From assembly GCA_002452425.1 (NCBI GenBank), contig DKFQ01000020.1:1-5729 (forward strand): DNA of 5,729 nucleotides, written 5' to 3'. The notes beneath the pieces are model-generated. The model was given only the letters and a program-made list of their open reading frames with translations, searched no databases and was not told the DNA's origin. The translations under genes and the position numbers were made by a program. Below are positions 1 through 4,406 of the stretch, one piece after another (the first letter of the stretch is position 1; every line of letters begins with the position of its first letter). The stretch comes from Sulfurimonas sp. UBA6792. GTDB lineage: Bacteria; Campylobacterota; Campylobacteria; Campylobacterales; Sulfurimonadaceae.

Positions 1-1
1 A

Positions 2-118
2 GCTACCGAACTGCTCTATTCCGCGGTCAAAAACAAACGTTTAAACTGTTTGTGGAGTGGAATTATAGGCAAATACACTCTTATTGTCAAGGAAAAAAGC
101 TGTGAAATAGAAAATTAA
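2..118 (+). CDS. 3' end of an unidentified gene (38 residues visible)
   Basis: The frame is open from the left edge to a TAA at 116-118, giving 38 residues that end in KEKSCEIEN. The residues alternate hydrophobic and charged, as in a beta hairpin (GKYTLIVKEK), and contain two cysteines (residues 16 and 34 of the visible part). A Cys-bearing beta-rich C-terminus would suit an exported or pilin-like protein, but I do not recognise the family and assign no function. Another plus-strand frame is also open from the edge (1-105, ending TGA). I prefer this one because of its protein-like composition and because it stops just before the ribB promoter, leaving a normal short intergenic gap. It is probably not cotranscribed with ribB, which has its own -10 box. 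Moderate to low confidence. Confidence 0.45.
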   Translation, partial: ATELLYSAVKNKRLNCLWSGIIGKYTLIVKEKSCEIEN

Positions 119-130
119 TCAACAATTTAC

Positions 131-136
131 TATAAT
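131..136 (+). promoter_or_regulatory. -10 box of the ribB-apbE promoter
   Basis: A perfect TATAAT lies 27 bases before the ribB ATG. No convincing -35 hexamer sits 16-18 bases upstream, which is common for sigma-70 promoters in Campylobacterota, where T-rich DNA replaces it. The predicted transcription start is near 142-144, so the leader is only about 20 bases. That leaves no room for an FMN riboswitch in front of this riboflavin gene. The purine-rich ribosome binding site AAGAAGAG (about 154-161) ends just before the start codon. Confidence 0.6.
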
Positions 137-163
137 TTGCACATTCAACTATAAAGAAGAGTT

Positions 164-1192
164 ATGACACCTATACAAAGAGTTTTAGAAGCTATTGATG
201 AGATAAAAAAAGGGCGTATGGTCATCATGGTGGATGATGAGGATAGAGAAAATGAGGGTGATTTGGTTTATGCCTCTGCATTTTCAACTCCTGAACATGT
301 CAATTTTATGGCGACACACGCAAGAGGGCTTATCTGCGTTGCCATTAGCAAGACGATTGCAACACGTCTTGCATTGAACCCGATGGTAAGTTCCAACACC
401 TCTACGCATGAGACGGCTTTTACGGTTTCAGTTGACGCAAAAAGTGCAACAACTGGGATATCTGCAAAAGAGAGGGACGACACCATTAAGATTTTGGCAA
501 ATCCTATCAGTCATGCGGATGAGCTTGTCAAACCGGGACATATCTTTCCTCTTATCGCTAAAGATGGAGGCGTGCTTGTAAGAACGGGACATACTGAGGG
601 TTCTGTGGATCTTTGCCGTTTGGCAGGTCTTAGCGAATCATCGGTTATCTGTGAAATCATCAAAGAAGACGGCACAATGGCACGCCGTGATGATTTGGAT
701 ATTTTTGGTGAAAAACACAATCTCAAAACAGTTTTTATCTCTGATTTGGTTGAGTACCGCCTTGCAAATGAGAGGCTTGTAAATGAAAAATGCGTTGAAG
801 AAGTAGAATTTTTTGGTACAAAGGTAAAAAAATACAGTTTTGCAGACCACGATTCCATAGAACATACGGCTATTGTTTTTCATAAAGTAAGTTCAGTTTC
901 TAATGTCAGGGTTCACAATGTCATACCAGATATAGAGTTGCTTTTAAACCAAAAGAAGTACAACAATCTTGTTGCTTCCATAGAGTATCTCAAACTTAAC
1001 GGCGGCGTGCTTATCTTTATCAATAAACCGGCTCACAATGACAATGCGGCAATGAAAGAGTTTGGTATCGGTGCACAAATACTCAAATCTTTTGGTGTTT
1101 CAAAGATGAATCTTCTCTCCTCTAAAAGTCATACTGAGTTTGTTGGTTTAAGTGGATTTGGGCTGGAAATCAACGAAATCATCTCTATCTAA
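164..1192 (+). CDS. ribB: 3,4-dihydroxy-2-butanone 4-phosphate synthase with degenerate GTP cyclohydrolase II-like C-terminal domain
   Basis: This cytosolic enzyme converts ribulose 5-phosphate to 3,4-dihydroxy-2-butanone 4-phosphate plus formate, supplying the four-carbon unit of riboflavin. Residues 1 to about 200 are a complete synthase domain: acidic metal/substrate loop DDEDRENEGD (24-33), HARGLICV (52-59), TGISAKERDDT (97-107), PGHIFPL (124-130), GHTEGSVDL (142-150), Glu164 and DGTMAR (169-174). Residues about 205-342 resemble GTP cyclohydrolase II only in fragments (VRVH 248-251, FGIGAQIL 300-307 and the end LSGFGLEINEI). There is no cysteine after Cys210, so the zinc triad is gone. 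The GRGIGL-type loop and about 30 following residues are deleted, and the TNNP motif reads SSKS. That half cannot be a normal GTP cyclohydrolase II, so a separate ribA is expected elsewhere. Proteins of this layout are often annotated 'bifunctional' in Helicobacter and Campylobacter. The start is ATG behind AAGAAGAG; apbE follows after 12 bases. Confidence 0.93.
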   Translation: MTPIQRVLEAIDEIKKGRMVIMVDDEDRENEGDLVYASAFSTPEHVNFMATHARGLICVAISKTIATRLALNPMVSSNTSTHETAFTVSVDAKSATTGISAKERDDTIKILANPISHADELVKPGHIFPLIAKDGGVLVRTGHTEGSVDLCRLAGLSESSVICEIIKEDGTMARRDDLDIFGEKHNLKTVFISDLVEYRLANERLVNEKCVEEVEFFGTKVKKYSFADHDSIEHTAIVFHKVSSVSNVRVHNVIPDIELLLNQKKYNNLVASIEYLKLNGGVLIFINKPAHNDNAAMKEFGIGAQILKSFGVSKMNLLSSKSHTEFVGLSGFGLEINEIISI

Positions 1193-1204
1193 GAACTCCC
1201 GCTT

Positions 1205-2194
1205 TTGAAATTTATCGCTCTTTTACTCTTGACGTTTTGGCTCTTGGATGCTAAAACGCTCTTGCGTACGCAAGTTATCATGGCTACATTGGTAACTATT
1301 ACAGCCGATGAAGAGGATGAAAACCTTATGGCAGATGGTTTTGACATCATGAAGAGCGTTGAGATGTCACTCTCATCTTACGACCCAAAAGCAAATGTTT
1401 TTTTACTCAACAAAAATCTACATACCCAAGTTGACAACTACCTCTATGAAGCGCTTTTGTTAAGCAAAGAGTATTATGAGAAAACGGATGGCTATTTTGA
1501 CATTACGGTGGGTTCCATCACAAAAGATCTCTATCGATTTGGAGAAGATGAACGCGTAGCTACACCAGATGAGCTTGATGACGCAAAAGTCGGCTTTAAA
1601 GCGCTTTGGTTTGATGCAGATAAGGCTTTTTTGCAAAAAGGGTTCAAGGTTGATTTGGGCGGTATGGGGAAGGGATACGGTGTTGACAAAGTGGCAGAAC
1701 ACTTCAGAAAAAACGGCGTATCTTCGGCGGTGATTGCGGCAAGCGGAGATATGCGTTGTCTTGGTCTATGTAGGGTGGATGTGCAAAACCCCTTTAGTGA
1801 TGAGGAAATTTTGCTCTCCTTTGAGACACAAAAACCCGATCTTGGCATAACAACAAGCGGAAACTACAACAGATATGTCACATCCATAAAAAACAATCAC
1901 CTCATAGACCCAAAAACAAAAAGAGCGCAATCCTCGTTTGTCTCCATCACGCTTGTAGGGGAGCTAAAAAGCAGTGATTTGGACGCTTATGCAACTGCCG
2001 CTTCCGTTATGCCGCCACAAAAGGCATACGCATTTTTGGAGAGTTTGGGGGTAGGGTATATCATTGTGCAAAGCGATAAAAAAATGGTCATTAGCCCAAA
2101 TAGAGAGAAGTATATGAAAATAGACTTTCTATCTGATCCTTTTAAAAAGTACCCACAAGATGAGAAGAATGAGCCCCAAAAAGAGAAAAAATGA
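1205..2194 (+). CDS. apbE: FAD:protein FMN transferase (ApbE family), exported
   Basis: ApbE enzymes act outside the cytoplasm and use FAD and Mg2+ to attach FMN covalently to Thr in target flavoproteins. The family signatures appear in order: GYFDITVG (96-103), DLGGMGKGYGVD (150-161), the AASGD segment (178-182), TTSGNYNRY (216-224), HLIDPKT (232-238) and the metal-site DAYAT (260-264). Residues 1 to about 16 form a Sec signal peptide (hydrophobic core LLLLTFWLL, likely cut after LDA). No lipobox cysteine is present, unlike many ApbE lipoproteins. The start is TTG with a weak AAGAA behind it. The next Met (residue 26) falls in the conserved MGT-like segment (MAT), so starting there would lose the signal peptide. 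The gene lies 12 bases after ribB, almost certainly in one transcript. The charged tail (about 308-329) is coded in DNA that overlaps the 3' end of the opposing membrane-protein gene. The obvious client is the FMN-binding protein at 3026-3553. Confidence 0.92.
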   Translation: MKFIALLLLTFWLLDAKTLLRTQVIMATLVTITADEEDENLMADGFDIMKSVEMSLSSYDPKANVFLLNKNLHTQVDNYLYEALLLSKEYYEKTDGYFDITVGSITKDLYRFGEDERVATPDELDDAKVGFKALWFDADKAFLQKGFKVDLGGMGKGYGVDKVAEHFRKNGVSSAVIAASGDMRCLGLCRVDVQNPFSDEEILLSFETQKPDLGITTSGNYNRYVTSIKNNHLIDPKTKRAQSSFVSITLVGELKSSDLDAYATAASVMPPQKAYAFLESLGVGYIIVQSDKKMVISPNREKYMKIDFLSDPFKKYPQDEKNEPQKEKK

Positions 2195-2569
2195 GAGAAG
2201 TTTTACATAGGCGAAAAAACTCCATCCATTGATGATTAAAAAAGGGGTAAGCATCTCAAGCAGTGCAACGCCAAAAGTTGCGTAGATAAGCACAAACAAG
2301 CTCTTTTTGTGTCTTAGAGGTGTAAAAACCAAAAAGTGCAAAAGCACCATCGCAAAGAGTCCAAAAACAAAGATGTGCGGCAGGATGATTTTTAAAATGC
2401 CGCCACCGCTTAGAGCTGGAACAAACTTCTCTTCATTGCCCACATAATAGTCCAAAACAGCCTCAAAACTAAAACCTATTTTATGTTCAAAAAGCATAAT
2501 CGCACTGACGATAAGAAGAAGCGAAAACCCCAGATAATGGAGAATAGAGAGTTTATACGCTTCTTGCAT
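2129..2569 (-). CDS. Four-helix inner-membrane protein, last gene of the flavoprotein operon (paralogue of the gene before it)
   Basis: I do not recognise a named family for this 146-residue protein. It has four hydrophobic segments (about 9-27, 63-83, 90-110, 118-142). RHKK (86-89) and the terminal KRIR are positive, so both termini are predicted to be cytoplasmic, with the 30-62 loop in the periplasm. His29 at the end of helix 1 and His65 at the start of helix 2 would both lie at the periplasmic face; His11 and His78 are further inside. The loop holds YYVGNEEKF (41-49). This plan, the His spacing and the G-[N/D]-E motif match the adjacent protein encoded at 2553-3026. The start is ATG with GGAAA upstream, overlapping the preceding gene by 17 bases, so the two are probably translationally coupled. 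The 3' end overlaps apbE antisense by 66 bases. Inferred role: membrane partner of the secreted FMN protein, possibly binding heme or metal through His29/His65. Confidence 0.8.
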   Translation of the reverse strand: MQEAYKLSILHYLGFSLLLIVSAIMLFEHKIGFSFEAVLDYYVGNEEKFVPALSGGGILKIILPHIFVFGLFAMVLLHFLVFTPLRHKKSLFVLIYATFGVALLEMLTPFLIINGWSFFAYVKLLSFFLFLGLILLILWVLFKRIR

Positions 2570-3026
2570 GAAGTTTCCAAAAAGAGTAAAAAATCATATA
2601 CAGAGCCGTAAAATGCCACAAAAAGTAGGTCACTATATAGATGTGGATAAAAAAGTTTGAGAGGTAAAATGCCAAAGGCAAAGCGACAAGTGAGACAAGA
2701 GCACTAAGCATCACTACATTTGTTATGATGATTCTGCTTCTGTTTGCAACCCTGATAAAAATGGAGCTAAGCGTGAGCAAAAGCATCATGACGATGAAGA
2801 TTTGCGTATGCCAAAACTCCAAAAAAGAGGCTTCATTGATGGGGTCAATATAGAGTGTCTCATCGCCAAAAAGTGTTGTTTTGAGTGCTTGTGGCGTTAT
2901 GCCAAAACTTGTATGCATCACAAAAATATCAGAGAGAAGATAAAGAGAGATAAAAAGAAGAAAACTTCTTAGGATAAGACTCATGGCGCTATCTTTTTGA
3001 AGGCTCTTTATAACTGTAAATTTCAC
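2553..3026 (-). CDS. Four-helix inner-membrane protein, middle gene of the flavoprotein operon
   Basis: This 157-residue protein belongs to no family I can name. Hydrophobic segments lie at about 21-37, 73-92, 99-121 and 124-148. The Lys-rich N-terminus and RVANRSR (92-98) place the termini in the cytoplasm and the 39-70 loop in the periplasm. His38 and His73 flank that loop, 35 residues apart (36 in the paralogue), with GDET (54-57) between them. The distance from the second His to a conserved Pro in helix 3 is 44 residues in both proteins. Extra histidines sit in helix 4 (128, 138). The GTG start is favoured: its G is the last base of the upstream TAG stop (TAGTG), and AAAAGG lies six bases before it. 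An ATG at residue 15 (2984) is the alternative, and would make the N-terminus closer in length to the paralogue. The likely role is electron transfer or anchoring with the FMN protein; this is inferred from context only. Confidence 0.8.
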   Translation of the reverse strand: MKFTVIKSLQKDSAMSLILRSFLLFISLYLLSDIFVMHTSFGITPQALKTTLFGDETLYIDPINEASFLEFWHTQIFIVMMLLLTLSSIFIRVANRSRIIITNVVMLSALVSLVALPLAFYLSNFFIHIYIVTYFLWHFTALYMIFYSFWKLHARSV

Positions 3027-3553
3027 TATTTGCCTTTTAATATTTCATCATAAAAAGCAAGAGCAATCCTTGAACCATCAACAAAACTTTTTGCGCTCAA
3101 TGTTGCTCCCGTAATGTTAGCAATGTTTTTGGTAAGCGTGAGAGACGTATCTGCTTTAACATTTTCAAACTGCGCCATCCATGTTTTTGAAGGAATATAC
3201 TCAAGAGGCTCGTTAAATGCGATAACTTCAATGGCTTTAAGTGTTGCATCTTTTGAGATAAGATAGAGAACAACACCATTTTTAGAACGAATTTTTCTGT
3301 TGAGAAGGATGCCATAACCGATAGTTTTGCCATCTTGCGTAGCTTTAAAGAGTTGAATATTTTTTGCTTCAACTTTTACCGATGAACTCTCTTGGATTTT
3401 TTGTACCAAAGAGGGAGTAAGCGCGACAACTTCTTCGCTTATTTTACTTTTATTACCGTAATTTTTGAGCATAGCATCTGTTGGGGAAAGAAGCATTTGT
3501 GCACTTGCAGGTAGGGCTAAGAAGAGAAAGAGATATACTAAAAATTTCTTCAA
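3026..3553 (-). CDS. Secreted FMN-binding-domain protein, probable covalent flavoprotein and ApbE substrate
   Basis: A clear Sec signal peptide (KK, then a Leu/Phe core, with cleavage predicted after PASA at residue 18) leads into one FMN-binding domain of the NqrC/RnfG type, about 60-172. The hallmark is INITGATLSAKS-like sequence with TGAT at 148-151; by analogy with NqrC and RnfG, FMN would be joined to Thr151 by ApbE. Further family-like features are the YGILLNRKIRSKNG strand region (80-93) and the closing SRIALAFYDEI helix (161-171). The Asp often found three residues before the TGAT motif is replaced by Ala145. There is no transmembrane anchor beyond the signal peptide, so the mature 157-residue protein should be soluble in the periplasm. 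The start is TTG, decided by an excellent GAGGA six bases upstream; the nearby ATG is out of frame. It is first in a tightly overlapping operon with two membrane proteins, and apbE converges from the other side. It is not a full Rnf or Nqr subunit set. Confidence 0.88.
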   Translation of the reverse strand: MKKFLVYLFLFLALPASAQMLLSPTDAMLKNYGNKSKISEEVVALTPSLVQKIQESSSVKVEAKNIQLFKATQDGKTIGYGILLNRKIRSKNGVVLYLISKDATLKAIEVIAFNEPLEYIPSKTWMAQFENVKADTSLTLTKNIANITGATLSAKSFVDGSRIALAFYDEILKGK

Positions 3554-3559
3554 AAATTT

Positions 3560-3564
3560 TCCTC
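3560..3564 (-). promoter_or_regulatory. Strong ribosome binding site that fixes the TTG start of the FMN-binding protein
   Basis: Read on the minus strand this is GAGGA, separated by six bases from the TTG at 3553-3551. It supports TTG over the ATG that overlaps the site, which is out of frame with the coding sequence. Confidence 0.7.
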
Positions 3565-3576
3565 ATTTTTGAGAGG

Positions 3577-3605
3577 ATTGTATAAAATTAAATTATTTTT
3601 GTCAA
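3577..3605 (-). promoter_or_regulatory. Near-consensus sigma-70 promoter of the flavoprotein operon
   Basis: On the minus strand a perfect -35 TTGACA (3605-3600) is followed, after exactly 17 AT-rich bases, by a -10 TACAAT (3582-3577; one mismatch to TATAAT). The predicted start is near 3570, giving a leader of about 17 bases to the TTG codon. A full -35 hexamer is unusual against the other promoters in this window, which show only a -10. This suggests a strong basal promoter. I see no clear operator palindrome. Confidence 0.7.
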
Positions 3606-3655
3606 TGGAGTGCGTCAATACCGCTTTTTAGAAATTTGTTTTTGGAGAAGTTGGC

Positions 3656-3661
3656 TATAAT
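3656..3661 (+). promoter_or_regulatory. -10 box of the DUF695/RraB - transporter operon
   Basis: A perfect TATAAT lies 25 bases before the ATG at 3687, with T-rich DNA upstream and only a poor -35 (AATTTG or TTTGTT). The predicted start is near 3667-3669. With the minus-strand promoter at 3577-3605 it makes 3554-3686 a divergent control region. Confidence 0.6.
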
Positions 3662-3672
3662 AAAAAAAATAA

Positions 3673-3714
3673 AGCAGAAGTGAAATATGAGAGAAATTTT
3701 TAGCAGAAGTGAAA
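3673..3714 (+). repeat. 13-base direct repeat flanking the start codon of the DUF695/RraB gene
   Basis: AGCAGAAGTGAAA occurs exactly at 3673-3685 and again at 3702-3714, a spacing of 29 bases. The first copy carries the presumed ribosome binding site AGAAG (3676-3680), six bases before the ATG. The second copy is coding (residues SRSEK) and has no start codon at the right distance. It may be a regulatory duplication or chance in a purine-rich stretch. Confidence 0.5.
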
Positions 3715-4406
3715 AAAATTCGGTAGTCGTTATTGAGGCAGAAGTTGATTTGGAGTACGATAGAAAGTCGTATCCTTGGCTACTGAGTATTTTCATCAAA
3801 GCTATCGGCTCTAATGATGAGTTTGATGCACTAGAGACATTTTTGGAGACAAAGGAGTCTCTGATTTTAGCGCTAGAACATGATGGAAGTGCCCTTTATG
3901 TCGGCTCAAGAGAGCAAGATGGGTGGAGTGAACTTTACTTTTATGTTAAAAGTGCGAAAAATCTTGAGGCAGTGGTTACAAAAATGCTCTCACAAGGTGG
4001 CTGCAAGTTTGAGAACAGTGTTGTCAAAGATGCAAAATGGGATTTTTACCATAAAAATCTCTCTCCAACCGAACTGGAATTTCATAATATTGAGAGTGAT
4101 AAAATCATAGCCATGCTTGAAGAAGAGGGTGATGTGCTTGAGACACCAAGAGAGGTGGAGCACTACATCTCTTTTGATACCGCAACGCAAAAAGAGAGAT
4201 TTTTGCAAAATGTTTTAGAGAGTGGTTTTGCTTTCAAAGATGATATCAGCAGCGAAGAGTTTGAGTATGGCGTGGCGGTTGTAAAAAACCATCCAGTCAC
4301 AAAAGAGGCTGTTGCAACAGTTGTGCAAGAACTCTATGGGCTTCTTAAAAAAGAGCACGGCTACTATGAGGGGTGGAGTACAGTTTTGGTGGACACACAG
4401 AGTTAA
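3687..4406 (+). CDS. DUF695 plus RraB-like domain protein
   Basis: This 239-residue protein has no signal peptide or membrane segment and should be cytosolic. The N-terminal part (about 1-128) resembles the DUF695 family, whose function is unknown. The C-terminal part (about 150-236) resembles RraB, the protein inhibitor of RNase E. It has the opening REVEHYISF (155-163), a helix ending in ESGF (178-181), the strand EYGVAVVKNHPV (193-204) and the diagnostic final GYYEGWST (225-232), corresponding to the YDGW-type end of RraB. The middle is acidic (EEEGD, 145-149), as expected for RraB relatives. Family assignment is from remembered motifs, not a search. Campylobacterota generally use RNase J and RNase Y and lack RNase E, so the ancestral role is unlikely to apply and the target is unknown. 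The start is ATG behind AGAAG. The stop TAA directly abuts the next ATG (TAAATG), implying translational coupling to the transporter. Confidence 0.78.
   Translation: MREIFSRSEKNSVVVIEAEVDLEYDRKSYPWLLSIFIKAIGSNDEFDALETFLETKESLILALEHDGSALYVGSREQDGWSELYFYVKSAKNLEAVVTKMLSQGGCKFENSVVKDAKWDFYHKNLSPTELEFHNIESDKIIAMLEEEGDVLETPREVEHYISFDTATQKERFLQNVLESGFAFKDDISSEEFEYGVAVVKNHPVTKEAVATVVQELYGLLKKEHGYYEGWSTVLVDTQS

Noticed and set aside
119..163. Riboflavin (FMN) riboswitch before ribB.
   Set aside because: The gap is only 45 bases and none of the conserved FMN-element helices fit between the -10 box and the ATG.
511..858. Long open frame on the minus strand opposite ribB, 115 codons.
   Set aside because: It lies wholly within a well-conserved gene, is Ser/Thr-rich without domain signals, and has no promoter or ribosome site; an antisense shadow.
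1531..1848. Minus-strand open frame opposite apbE, 105 codons.
   Set aside because: Covers conserved ApbE motifs on the other strand and shows no protein-family features.
3097..3372. Second minus-strand frame (91 codons) within the FMN-binding protein gene.
   Set aside because: It is a shifted frame of a gene with a clear signal peptide and TGAT motif. Its own translation is Lys/Leu-rich and lacks any recognisable feature.
3551..3576. Possible hairpin (CTCA-AAAA-TGAG on the minus strand) that could hide the ribosome binding site of the FMN-binding protein.
   Set aside because: The stem is only four base pairs, and the predicted transcription start (about 3570) would leave its 5' arm out of the message.
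3602..3799. Minus-strand open frame across the divergent promoter region.
   Set aside because: It covers the plus-strand -10 box and the start of the DUF695 gene, has no credible ribosome site, and its hydrophobic translation reflects the T-rich complement.
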